From assembly GCA_947501325.1 (NCBI GenBank), contig CANMVC010000001.1:1302001-1366000 (forward strand): 64,000 bases of DNA, read 5' to 3'. The first letter of the stretch is position 1. The number at the start of each line of letters is the position of its first letter. This DNA is from an uncultured Sphingomonadaceae bacterium (lineage in GTDB: Bacteria > Pseudomonadota > Alphaproteobacteria > Sphingomonadales > Sphingomonadaceae). Positions 25,978-34,687 of this stretch are shown here, piece by piece. The translations under genes were made by a program, and so were the position numbers. The notes beneath the pieces are model-generated. The model ran no database searches. It was not told the origin of the DNA and worked only from the letters and a program-made list of their open reading frames with translations.

Positions 25978-26679
25978 ATGATGATCAATGCGCTTCTACT
26001 CTCCATCGGCCAACTATCGGATCGACGGATAATATCTCTGCTCTTGAAAGTATTTCTGATCTCCTTGCTGCTGTTGGCGATATTTGGCGTCGGCGCCTAT
26101 TTTCTTTTGGCATGGCTATTTTCGCTGACGGCATTGGATGGCGGCGGATTTGCGGCGGCTGCCACGGCGGTCATCATCACGGCTTTGACCGCAATATTCC
26201 TGTTTCGGGTCATTGCGATTTTTGTGCTCAACATTTTTTCCGATGATGTGGTGGATGCCGTCGAGGCACAACATTATCCGGATCGTGCGGAACAGGCCAA
26301 ACCACCCGGCTATGCGTTGGGACTGAAAATGGGGTTGGCATCTGTCGGCAGGGCGATTGGCTATAATCTCCTCGCATCACCCATTTATATCATGTTGCTC
26401 ATCACCGGCGTTGGCGCGCCAATTGCCTTTTTTGCGGTCAACGCCATTCTCATCGGTCGCGATTTGCAGGATATGGTCGCCGCCCGCCATGTGGGCGACC
26501 CGGGACAGATGGATACAGCGTGGCGGATCAACAAAGCGACCCGCTTTGGGCTCGGCCTGACCACTGCGCTGTTGCTTGCCGTCCCGATTGTCAATTTTGT
26601 TGCGCCGGTTTTGGCAGCCGCTATGGCTACGCATCTTGTTCATATGAAACGTAAAACTGGTCTGGAAGAAAGCAACTGA
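25978..26679 (+). CDS. EI24/CysZ-like integral membrane protein
   Basis: 233 residues with about four to five transmembrane helices, a loop VVDAVEAQHYPDRAEQAK after the second, and the late motif AVNAILIGRDLQDMVAARH typical of EI24-domain proteins. CysZ members import sulfate, but this branch is often only called EI24 and the substrate is unknown. The lipoprotein gene starts one base after its stop, so the two are one transcript. Confidence 0.8.
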   Translation: MMINALLLSIGQLSDRRIISLLLKVFLISLLLLAIFGVGAYFLLAWLFSLTALDGGGFAAAATAVIITALTAIFLFRVIAIFVLNIFSDDVVDAVEAQHYPDRAEQAKPPGYALGLKMGLASVGRAIGYNLLASPIYIMLLITGVGAPIAFFAVNAILIGRDLQDMVAARHVGDPGQMDTAWRINKATRFGLGLTTALLLAVPIVNFVAPVLAAAMATHLVHMKRKTGLEESN

Positions 26680-26680
26680 C

Positions 26681-27046
26681 ATGATCCGCAAGCTCATCAT
26701 CCTATCCACTCTGCCCGCCCTGGTTTCCTGTGTGTCATCAGGTGCCGTGAGAACCCCCGCATTGCCGACTGCCGCGGCGTCGCCGCTCAGCAATGTAGAA
26801 GGTTTAGAGCTGGTCATGGGCAAGACCGCCGGTCAATTGAAGCGCCTGTTCGGCAATCCGCAGGCTGATGTAGCGGAACCCCCTGCGCGCAAATTACAAT
26901 TTTCCAGCGGTGCCTGCGTGCTTGACGCCTATCTTTATCCTGAAAAAACCGGCGGCGAAGGCCGGGTGACGCATATCGACACTCGCCGCAGTGATGGCGC
27001 CGAGGTGGACCGCGTGTCCTGCGTCAACGCATTACGCGTCCGCTAG
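26681..27046 (+). CDS. Small lipoprotein
   Basis: 121 residues. A signal peptide with lipobox LVSC puts the lipidated Cys at 17. The mature part contains GLELVMGKTAGQLKRLFGNP, like the start of small outer-membrane assembly lipoproteins of the SmpA/BamE-like fold, and a single further cysteine pair. The function is not known. It is coupled to the EI24 gene and overlaps the convergent queG end by 23 bases. Confidence 0.75.
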   Translation: MIRKLIILSTLPALVSCVSSGAVRTPALPTAAASPLSNVEGLELVMGKTAGQLKRLFGNPQADVAEPPARKLQFSSGACVLDAYLYPEKTGGEGRVTHIDTRRSDGAEVDRVSCVNALRVR

Positions 27047-28172
27047 GCTGCGCCACTTGCCATTCGGAACGAACCGTTTCCTCGTCTTCCCTTGACAGGC
27101 GCGCCTGCTTCTCCCGGTCAAACTGATCAGGATCAAGCTGGGATAGAGCCCACACGGCCGAACCGCGCACCACGCTGTCTTCATCATCGAGCAATGCGGT
27201 AACCGCCGGGACCAACAATCGGTCCTGACTATTGCCAGCGGCTATCAGGCAATTGCGCACCATTCTGTTGCGACCAGACCGCTTTATCGGTGATCCCGAG
27301 AATATCTGCCGAAAACCGGCATCGTCCATCGCCAATAAATCGGCGAGAGCCGGAGCCGCCAGTTCGGCGCGTGGCAGGAACGCTTTGTTCGCCGCTGCTG
27401 ACTGGGCAAATTTATTCCATGGGCAAACCGCCAGACAATCATCACAGCCGTAAATGTGGTTGCCCATCGCTTTGCGATATTCCATTGGGATGGGGCCTTT
27501 TGATTCGATCGTCAGATAGGAAATACAGGCCTTCGCGTCGAGACGATAAGGTTCCGGAAAAGCATTGGTAGGACAGATATCCTGACAGGCCGAGCAACTG
27601 CCACAGCGATCGGTTCCGCCGGTCGACGATGCCAGATCCAGCGTCGTGTAAATCGCCCCCAGAAACAACCAGCTGCCATGGTCCTGGCTGACCAGATTTG
27701 TATGCTTGCCCTGCCAGCCCAGACCGGCTGCTTCGGCAAGTGGCTTTTCCATCACCGGCGCGGTGTCGACAAATACTTTCACTGCGCAATCGACTTGCTC
27801 CACGAGCCAGCGCGCCGTTCGCTTGAGCGCGCCTTTCACGACATCGTGATAGTCCTTGCCCTGCGCATAAACCGAAATGCGGCCGTGATCAGGGACTTGC
27901 TCCAACGCAAATGGATCACGCGCTGGGGCATAGCTCATTCCGAGCATGATCACGGACTGCACGTCCGGCCAAAGACCTGTCGGACTGGCGCGCTGCTCCG
28001 CGCGATTTTCCATCCAGATCATGTCGCCATGCTGACCGTTTGCGATCCAGTCCTGCAAGCGCTTGACCGTGACCGGCGCCAGAACAGCAGGCGCGATGCC
28101 AAAGGCCGCAAAACCTTCCTCCCGCGCTCTATTTTCAAGCGATTTGGTCAATCTTAACTTGTCATCAGCCAT
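27024..28172 (-). CDS. queG: Epoxyqueuosine reductase QueG
   Basis: 382 residues. The N-terminal cobalamin-binding domain has the catalytic Asp in FVDTAPVMEK (Asp136). The ferredoxin-like part has CGSCSACQDICP (Cys190, 193, 196 and 200) and GCDDCLAVCP (Cys243, 246 and 250) with Cys216 for two 4Fe-4S clusters. HEAT-like helices finish the protein. It performs the last step of queuosine synthesis in tRNA. It is divergent from the ABC exporter, with a 44-base gap. Confidence 0.95.
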   Translation of the reverse strand: MADDKLRLTKSLENRAREEGFAAFGIAPAVLAPVTVKRLQDWIANGQHGDMIWMENRAEQRASPTGLWPDVQSVIMLGMSYAPARDPFALEQVPDHGRISVYAQGKDYHDVVKGALKRTARWLVEQVDCAVKVFVDTAPVMEKPLAEAAGLGWQGKHTNLVSQDHGSWLFLGAIYTTLDLASSTGGTDRCGSCSACQDICPTNAFPEPYRLDAKACISYLTIESKGPIPMEYRKAMGNHIYGCDDCLAVCPWNKFAQSAAANKAFLPRAELAAPALADLLAMDDAGFRQIFSGSPIKRSGRNRMVRNCLIAAGNSQDRLLVPAVTALLDDEDSVVRGSAVWALSQLDPDQFDREKQARLSREDEETVRSEWQVAQPSGRVMR

Positions 28173-28216
28173 AAAGGCCCACTATCAATCAACGCGTCCC
28201 ATTAGGAAAGCCGTAA

Positions 28217-29185
28217 ATGACTTCCAGCGCACACGTAAAAACTCCCGAAAACGCAATTGAAGCCCATAATATCGTTAAGAGATTTGACGGTGAACTCGCC
28301 GTTGATGGTATTGATCTGAAGATCAAAAAGGGCAGCATATTTGGGATATTGGGTCCAAATGGAGCTGGCAAAACCACCACTTTACGGATGTTGCTTGGCA
28401 TTATCGATCCGGACGAGGGGGAACGGTTCCTGCTCGGCTCCGCTGATCCGATCAGCAAAGCGCATCAAGTTGGCTATCTTCCCGAGGAACGCGGTCTGTA
28501 TCAATCGATGAAAGCCTTTGATGCCATTGGCTTCATGGGCGCGCTACGCGGATTGCCATTAGCCGAAGGCCGAAAACGCGGGCGCCAGATGATGATCGAT
28601 CATGGTCTCGGCGACGCCGTTGACAAACAAATCCGTCAATTGTCCAAAGGCATGGCACAGACGGTACAGCTATTGGGAACGATTGTGCACGATCCCGACC
28701 TGATCATTCTCGACGAACCGTTTTCCGGTCTTGATGCGCTGAACCAGGGCAAGTTGGAACGCCTCATCCGGGGGCAGGCGGACAAAGGTGTGACGGTAAT
28801 TTTCTCCACCCATGTCATCGCCCATGCCGAACGGCTGTGCGAAGATATTGCGATTGTCGCCAATGGCAAAATCCCTTTCACCGGCAAGGTATCAACCGCC
28901 CGTGACCGGCTGCGCCCGCAAGTGCATCTGGAAACCCGTAATCTGGAGGGGCCCTGGCGGTCCGCCATTCCTGCCGATTGCCAGCCCCTGGGGCATAATT
29001 GGCATTTCACCCTGCCCGAAAGCGGTGTGGAACCGTTGCTCCGCGCCCTAATCGAGGGCGATGCCGGCATCCAGTCATTGTCCATTGAACGGCCGGGCTT
29101 GCATGACGCGTTCGTGCATATTGCCGGAGAAGCAGCGGCCAAAAAAATGGAAGAAGACAGCGCTCTGGAAGGAGAAGCCGCATGA
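28217..29185 (+). CDS. ABC transporter ATP-binding protein, NatA-like
   Basis: 322 residues. Walker A is GPNGAGKTT (46-54), the signature is LSKGMAQ, Walker B is LIILDEPFSGLDAL, and the switch His lies in FSTHVIAHAE. The C-terminal 90 residues carry the DUF4162-like extension common in NatA subunits. It powers the permease encoded by the next gene, whose start overlaps by four bases. The substrate is unknown; relatives export sodium, drugs or peptides. Confidence 0.88.
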   Translation: MTSSAHVKTPENAIEAHNIVKRFDGELAVDGIDLKIKKGSIFGILGPNGAGKTTTLRMLLGIIDPDEGERFLLGSADPISKAHQVGYLPEERGLYQSMKAFDAIGFMGALRGLPLAEGRKRGRQMMIDHGLGDAVDKQIRQLSKGMAQTVQLLGTIVHDPDLIILDEPFSGLDALNQGKLERLIRGQADKGVTVIFSTHVIAHAERLCEDIAIVANGKIPFTGKVSTARDRLRPQVHLETRNLEGPWRSAIPADCQPLGHNWHFTLPESGVEPLLRALIEGDAGIQSLSIERPGLHDAFVHIAGEAAAKKMEEDSALEGEAA

Positions 29186-30381
29186 TAGAGACCATCCGCG
29201 CCTCCTTCGTCATTGCCCGCCGCGATTTTTCGGCGATCATCTTGTCCAAATCCTTTTTCTTCTTCCTGCTTGGGCCCCTGTTTCCGCTCATCATCGGAAT
29301 AGCAGCGGGTGGATTGGGTCAGCAGGTTCGACAGGATATCGACCAACCGGTTATCGGCGTCGCGCTGGAAGAGGGCCAATCTGCAAAGCTCCTCGAGGCG
29401 CGGAAGGCCTTGGCCAAAAACCTTGGAAATAATGCCTTACCCGAGTTGCTCCTGCTGCCCGATACCGATCCCGATGATCCCAATATCAGCGCCAAGCTTG
29501 ATACAGCGGACAAGCCGCTCACCGCCATAATTTCAGGGTCGCTAGAAGCACCGTTGCTTACTGGTTCAGAGCAGGATGTCAGACGGTGGAGCGGGAAAGT
29601 TGCGCTATTGTCGGAGACCGCTTTGTCTGGCTCTAGCCCCGTAGCCGTCAAAACCGGCTTTGTGACCGAGACCAACAGTTCCAACAAACGCGGGCAATTA
29701 TTTACCGCACAGGCCGGACAGGCCGTGCTTGTCCTTCTCACCATGATCCTGGCCGGCATGGTTTTGTCCAATCTGGTCGAAGAGAAGACCAACAAAATTA
29801 TCGAAATCCTCGCCGCCGCCATTCCCATGGATGCAATTTTTCTTGGCAAGCTCTTTGCGATGCTGGGCATGGCACTGGTCGGAATCACCGTTTGGTCATC
29901 GCTGGGATTATTGGGCGGGTCGATAATCGGATTAAATCTCGGCAACCTGCCAGTGCCTGCCGTGGGCTGGCCTTTATTCTCGATATTGATGGTCGCCTAT
30001 TTCTCGATGGCCTATTTGCTTCTGGGTTCACTCTTCCTTGGCATTGGCGCGATGGCGACAACCGTTCGTGAGGTACAGACCTTGTCGATGCCGGTGACCA
30101 TGGGACAGCTTCTGGTCTTCTTCCTGGCTTTCTCTGCCATCACCAAATTGGGCGAACCGATCGAATGGTTTGCCGTTATATTCCCGTTCAGCTCCCCCTT
30201 TGCGATGATCGCACGGGCCGCGCAAATGGACAATATCTGGCAACATGGCTTAGCCTTGGTTTGGCAAGCTATGTTCACGCTGATCATCATTCGTTTCAGC
30301 GTCATGCTGTTCCGCCGCAACGTCATGAAGTCAGGCAATAGCGCTCGGAAAAAAAGTCTTTTGGCCCGGATTCGTGGCTAA
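29182..30381 (+). CDS. ABC-2 type permease, NatB-like
   Basis: 399 residues. One N-terminal transmembrane helix (about 25-45) is followed by a periplasmic domain of about 140 residues, then five or six helices from LVLLTMILAGMVLSNLVEEKTNKIIEIL, the ABC-2 signature region. It forms the channel half of the exporter with the NatA-like ATPase. The genes are coupled by ATGA. Confidence 0.88.
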   Translation: MIETIRASFVIARRDFSAIILSKSFFFFLLGPLFPLIIGIAAGGLGQQVRQDIDQPVIGVALEEGQSAKLLEARKALAKNLGNNALPELLLLPDTDPDDPNISAKLDTADKPLTAIISGSLEAPLLTGSEQDVRRWSGKVALLSETALSGSSPVAVKTGFVTETNSSNKRGQLFTAQAGQAVLVLLTMILAGMVLSNLVEEKTNKIIEILAAAIPMDAIFLGKLFAMLGMALVGITVWSSLGLLGGSIIGLNLGNLPVPAVGWPLFSILMVAYFSMAYLLLGSLFLGIGAMATTVREVQTLSMPVTMGQLLVFFLAFSAITKLGEPIEWFAVIFPFSSPFAMIARAAQMDNIWQHGLALVWQAMFTLIIIRFSVMLFRRNVMKSGNSARKKSLLARIRG

Positions 30382-30430
30382 GATCCGCGCAAAAATTATC
30401 CCGTGATTCTCGCAATTTGGCGAAAGCCCG

Positions 30431-30446
30431 TTGACATTGCTGTCAA
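30431..30446. promoter_or_regulatory. Palindrome upstream of CYP153 gene
   Basis: TTGACATTGCTGTCAA is a perfect 6-bp inverted repeat with four bases between. It lies about 68 bases before the P450 start. Its left arm could double as a -35 box, but no good -10 box follows at 16-18 bases. It is a candidate operator. Confidence 0.45.
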
Positions 30447-30513
30447 TAAAGGCAGACTGAACGGGTTTTGAAACGCAACCGATTGCCCCAAACGGCAACG
30501 GCAGGAGAGAATC

Positions 30514-31827
30514 ATGGCCACCAGTCCCGTCTTAAATGCATCCACATTGACCACATCACCCACTGCAGCGGAGGCTCTGGAAGCTTGGTATAAAGACAAT
30601 CCGCCGGTCGCGGACACCAACCCCAATCCGCGTGATGTCAGTAAGGCCGATCTCTACAGTAAAGATTTATGGCGAGCGCCGTTTGCAGAAATGCGCGCCA
30701 ACGCGCCGATCAACAAGGTCGAAGATTCCGATTATGGCCCCTATTGGAATATCTGCGATCACAAAACCATCCAGCATGTGGAAGCCCTGCCCGAACTCTA
30801 TTCGTCTGATGTCAACAACGGTGGCATCACCATCGCGGAAGAGCGCGAGGACTCGGACTTTCAGCTGCCGATGTTTATCGCCATGGACCGTCCCAAACAT
30901 ACCGGACAACGACGCACTGTAGCACCGGCCTTCACGCCCTCGGAAATGAAGAAGATGGAGGATGAAATCCGCCACCGCACCGCCGAAGTGCTCGACGGCC
31001 TGCCATGGGACAAGGAATTTGACTGGGTCGACAAAGTGTCGATCGAACTGACCACCGGTATGCTGGCGATTCTGTTTGGTTTCCCGTGGGAAGACCGTCG
31101 TTTGCTTACCTATTGGTCGGACTGGGCCGGTGATGTGGAGCTGTCTCTTGCTCCGGAACTGGATGAAAAGCGGCGCGAAATTCTCTTTGAAATGGGCGCC
31201 TATTTCCAGAATCTGTGGAACGAGCGGGTCAATGCCGAACCGACCCCCGATCTGATTTCGATGATGATCCATAGTGAAGCCATGAAAGACATGGATCAGA
31301 TGGAATTTATGGGCAATCTGGTGCTGCTCATTGTCGGCGGCAACGACACCACCCGGAACACCATGTCGGGCCTTGCCTATGGTCTCGACCAGTTTCCTGA
31401 CCAGCGCGAAAAATTACAGCAAAATCCGGATCTCATTCCCAATGCGGTGCAGGAAATTATTCGCTGGCAGACGCCGCTGGCCCACATGCGGCGGACCGCG
31501 ACCGATGATGCTGATCTGTTCGGACATCAGATCAAAAAGGGTGACAAGCTGATCATGTGGTATATCTCGGCCAACCGCGACGAGAGCGTGTTCCCCGATG
31601 CTGACAAGCTGATCGTTGATCGTGAAAACGCCCGCCGTCATCTGGCCTTCGGTTACGGCATCCACCGCTGTGTCGGTGCGCGTCTTGCTGAGCTGCAAAT
31701 CCGCATCTTGCTCGAAGAAATGGCCAAGCGACGCATGCAGGTGAACGTCACCGGAGAGATCAAACGGGTTCATGCCTGTTTCGTGCACGGGTTCCGCAAG
31801 ATGCAGGTGACGCTGTCCAAATATTGA
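30514..31827 (+). CDS. Cytochrome P450, CYP153 alkane hydroxylase family
   Basis: 437 residues. The I-helix oxygen-activation motif GGNDTT is at 275-280, the ExxR is EIIR (314-317), and the heme loop HLAFGYGIHRCVGARLAE has Cys386 as axial ligand. The N-terminal region and I helix (GGNDTTRNTM) match CYP153, which hydroxylates medium-chain alkanes, fatty acids or terpenes at the terminal carbon. The usual ferredoxin and reductase genes are not adjacent, and a lone 2Fe-2S ferredoxin lies about 19 kb away. GGAGAG before ATG supports the start. Confidence 0.92.
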   Translation: MATSPVLNASTLTTSPTAAEALEAWYKDNPPVADTNPNPRDVSKADLYSKDLWRAPFAEMRANAPINKVEDSDYGPYWNICDHKTIQHVEALPELYSSDVNNGGITIAEEREDSDFQLPMFIAMDRPKHTGQRRTVAPAFTPSEMKKMEDEIRHRTAEVLDGLPWDKEFDWVDKVSIELTTGMLAILFGFPWEDRRLLTYWSDWAGDVELSLAPELDEKRREILFEMGAYFQNLWNERVNAEPTPDLISMMIHSEAMKDMDQMEFMGNLVLLIVGGNDTTRNTMSGLAYGLDQFPDQREKLQQNPDLIPNAVQEIIRWQTPLAHMRRTATDDADLFGHQIKKGDKLIMWYISANRDESVFPDADKLIVDRENARRHLAFGYGIHRCVGARLAELQIRILLEEMAKRRMQVNVTGEIKRVHACFVHGFRKMQVTLSKY

Positions 31828-31936
31828 CGGCTGAAAAACACGCGGCAGACACTGATAAGCCCTTGTTCAGGCATTATATTGTAACCATCTTTGCTTAAGC
31901 GCCGAATAAGAGGCGAATAGCAAGGAAAGACGGGAT

Positions 31937-32443
31937 ATGACGGGCCTTAGCAGACGCAAACTGATTGCCACCGGACTAATTGGCGCCAGTACCTTTGGCC
32001 TTGCGAGCTTTACCGATATCTTCGGCAATGGCGCGGCGGCTAAATCCGGCAAGAAATTCAAGATCACCCGTACCCCTGAGGAATGGAAACAGCGCCTCGG
32101 GCCAGCGCGCTATCGCATATTGCGCGAAGCCGGCACCGAACGCGCCTATTCCAGCCCGCTCGACCAAGAAAAACGCCAAGGAATTTTTGCCTGCGCCGGC
32201 TGTAATCTGGGTCTGTATTCATCCAAAACCAAGTTTGACAGCCGCACGGGCTGGCCTAGTTTCTGGGCGCCGATAAAGGGGCGGGTCGGCACGACAACCG
32301 ATTATAAAATCGGCTATCCACGCACCGAAGTCCATTGCATCCGATGCGGTGGGCATCTCGGGCATATTTTCAATGACGGCCCCAAGCCAACGGGAAAACG
32401 CCATTGCATCAACGGACTGGCGCTAAAATTTATTCCGGCTTGA
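31937..32443 (+). CDS. msrB: Peptide-methionine (R)-S-oxide reductase, exported
   Basis: 168 residues. The Tat-like leader LSRRKLIATGLIGASTFG indicates export. The MsrB domain has zinc pairs CAGC (86 and 89) and CIRC (134 and 137), RTGWPSFW, and the catalytic Cys157 in RHCING. It repairs oxidised methionine in periplasmic proteins. The twin-arginine leader is common for sphingomonad MsrB. Confidence 0.92.
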   Translation: MTGLSRRKLIATGLIGASTFGLASFTDIFGNGAAAKSGKKFKITRTPEEWKQRLGPARYRILREAGTERAYSSPLDQEKRQGIFACAGCNLGLYSSKTKFDSRTGWPSFWAPIKGRVGTTTDYKIGYPRTEVHCIRCGGHLGHIFNDGPKPTGKRHCINGLALKFIPA

Positions 32444-32455
32444 TTGGCGGCAATA

Positions 32456-32839
32456 TTAGCCCCCTGCTTCGGGCGCTTCGACTTGCTGCCAGAATTCTAT
32501 CTTGATGCCATCGCAATCGAGAATCCAGGCAAATTTGCCATAGCCTTCATCGACCTGCCCGAGGATCTCGAGGCCTTTGGACCGCAGTTGAGAAACATAG
32601 GCATCCAGATCATCAACCCGCAGATTGATCATGAACTTGGCTTCGCTCGGTGCAAGATAATCAGTGTCCTGAGCGAAATGGCTGATCAAACTATAGGGTT
32701 TTTCGCCTTTTTCGTCCGACCAACTCAACATCGGACCATATTCGCCGTCCAGTCCTAGAAAATCCTTATACCATTGCCGTGTGGCCGCCGGGTCTTTCAC
32801 AATATGAAAAACCCCGCCTAGTCCGGTTATCCCCGCCAT
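32456..32839 (-). CDS. VOC (glyoxalase-like) family protein
   Basis: 127 residues with a single VOC domain. GLGGVFHIVKDPAATRQWY gives the first strand and ligand position, and AWILDCDGIKIEFWQ carries the final Glu. The substrate is unknown. It converges with msrB and is about 70 bases beyond the end of the GT-C gene on the same strand. Confidence 0.8.
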   Translation of the reverse strand: MAGITGLGGVFHIVKDPAATRQWYKDFLGLDGEYGPMLSWSDEKGEKPYSLISHFAQDTDYLAPSEAKFMINLRVDDLDAYVSQLRSKGLEILGQVDEGYGKFAWILDCDGIKIEFWQQVEAPEAGG

Positions 32840-32908
32840 TATATTCTCCCTGGTCTGTCATCACCCGCATGTAAAATTATGTATCTCAGTTTATATTAGA
32901 CTGGTCAA

Positions 32909-34687
32909 TTATTTCGGCGCGACTCTCCATAGCGATAGGCTGCTGCCTGGAAGTTTGACGGCTTTGAGCCACTCCGGCTGATCATTTTTGTGCAACATAG
33001 CCCAGAGACCGTCTGGATGTAGTTTGGCGTAGGTGTTGAGCTCCGCCTCGTCTGGACAAGCGATGATATATGCGATTCCACGCGCCGCGAGAATGGTACG
33101 CGCTGTTTCTGGCGCCGAGGTAAAAATCCGGATCTGGTCTGCCATAGCCGCATCATTGCGATGATGACTGCTCGCCAATACGCTATGGCGCGTTTGCACC
33201 AATATTTCCGGACCAAAATCAAACGGAGCGACGATGTGCGTTTGCGGCAAGGCGTTCAGCCCAGCCAGTGATTGAGAAGAATCGCAGGCCCGGCCGTCAT
33301 CTGCCGATCCGGTTTCATCCGTGTCGATTGGTGCGTCATTGCCGCCAACAGTGTCCATTATACCCAGCACGAGCGGGCCCGGAAGAATCAGGAACACAAC
33401 CGCCACCGTGGCCAATATTCTGGTAATTGGCCGCTTAATGGTGCGCGCGCGCAGAAACGCATTGTGGACCGCCCATCCGACCAGCGGCAACGCATAAGCG
33501 GCCGCTACCGCTGCTGCACGTTGTACCAGCAGGGAGACGATGAAAGCCCATATTAGAGCATAGGCCAAAAGAAAGAGCTTTTCGCGATCCACGCTATCGC
33601 GCTGGCGCGCATAAATGAAGGCAAGGCTACCGAGGCCGACGATAATCGAACCGCCAAACAGCGTAGTGATCTCTTTCCAAGGCTGAGTCCAGATCGGCAT
33701 GCCTTCCCGGACATTGACCAGCCAATAGTCCCGAACCAGTGGGTCCAGCTGCCCGAAAGCGCTCCCCACACATTGCGGCGCGCTAGCATAAAACGTGCCC
33801 AAGGCTGCTCCTCCGGCAACACCGAGGCCCATCAGGCGTACTGGCCACGAAGCGGGAGCAAATTTGATCGCCGGCAAAATGACAAGCGCACCGGCAGCGC
33901 AAGCCATAAGATGCGCCGGTGCAATCGCATCACAATAGTTGACGAGAATTTCAATCTGTCCGTGATTGATCAGATAGAGGACAAGCGTACCGACCAGAAA
34001 TGCGGCCAGCGTCCAAAATAGCCTGACCCCCTCGTCCAGCGAAACGACCCAGCGAAATGACAGCAAAGCAATAAACGCCACAGCCAAAGGCAAACCTTCG
34101 AGCGATATCGACAGCCATAGCGCCAGAGACAGACCCATGACTTGCCCTGCCTTGCGCTTGTCCGGCCAGAACATCGTCCACAAGACCATCAGCGCGAGCA
34201 CGATCTGCCAGCCATGATGATCAATCCGCATCGGCCTGAGTTGCGCCACCACAGCAACAGCCGTCGCCGTCAGCGCAGCAGACAGCAACGCGATCTGACG
34301 ATCAAATAGCTGCGCCGCAATTTTCGCGACCAGTCCCATGGCAAGGCCCAACGCAACCAATGGCACGATGACCATAGCCGCCAATTCGGCGGATGCCGGA
34401 CCGATCATCGGGCTCAAAATGAATATGACCAACGCAAGCGGCACCTCCACCAGACGCGGCCAGTGCATGGGCTGGCTATCTGGCGAGGCAATCCTGTATT
34501 GTGTGGTATCGAACCAGCTTTGTCCGGCCAACCAATCCCGCAGCTGCACCTGACGCAACTGATCATCCGGTCCCCAGCCGATGCCCGAGACGATCTGATC
34601 GAGCGACACGACGATCAGCACGGCGCTAACGGCGAGCCAGATCAGGATGAGGGGAAGCTTGCCTCGCAAGCGGTCAGTCGCGGTCAT
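32909..34687 (-). CDS. GT-C membrane glycosyltransferase, STT3/AglB-like
   Basis: 592 residues with about 12 transmembrane helices. The first outer loop has the acidic pair DD at 41-42 (GPDDQLRQVQLRDW), then QYRIASPDSQPMHWPRL (64-79). The second loop has RIDHHGW at 154-160. This set (acidic pair, P..MHWPRL, DHH) is the pattern of oligosaccharyltransferase-type GT-C enzymes. A 70-residue soluble tail is shorter than in true STT3, and no WWDYG motif is visible, so N-glycosylation is doubtful. It overlaps the upstream phosphotransferase gene by four bases in one leftward operon. Confidence 0.7.
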   Translation of the reverse strand: MTATDRLRGKLPLILIWLAVSAVLIVVSLDQIVSGIGWGPDDQLRQVQLRDWLAGQSWFDTTQYRIASPDSQPMHWPRLVEVPLALVIFILSPMIGPASAELAAMVIVPLVALGLAMGLVAKIAAQLFDRQIALLSAALTATAVAVVAQLRPMRIDHHGWQIVLALMVLWTMFWPDKRKAGQVMGLSLALWLSISLEGLPLAVAFIALLSFRWVVSLDEGVRLFWTLAAFLVGTLVLYLINHGQIEILVNYCDAIAPAHLMACAAGALVILPAIKFAPASWPVRLMGLGVAGGAALGTFYASAPQCVGSAFGQLDPLVRDYWLVNVREGMPIWTQPWKEITTLFGGSIIVGLGSLAFIYARQRDSVDREKLFLLAYALIWAFIVSLLVQRAAAVAAAYALPLVGWAVHNAFLRARTIKRPITRILATVAVVFLILPGPLVLGIMDTVGGNDAPIDTDETGSADDGRACDSSQSLAGLNALPQTHIVAPFDFGPEILVQTRHSVLASSHHRNDAAMADQIRIFTSAPETARTILAARGIAYIIACPDEAELNTYAKLHPDGLWAMLHKNDQPEWLKAVKLPGSSLSLWRVAPK

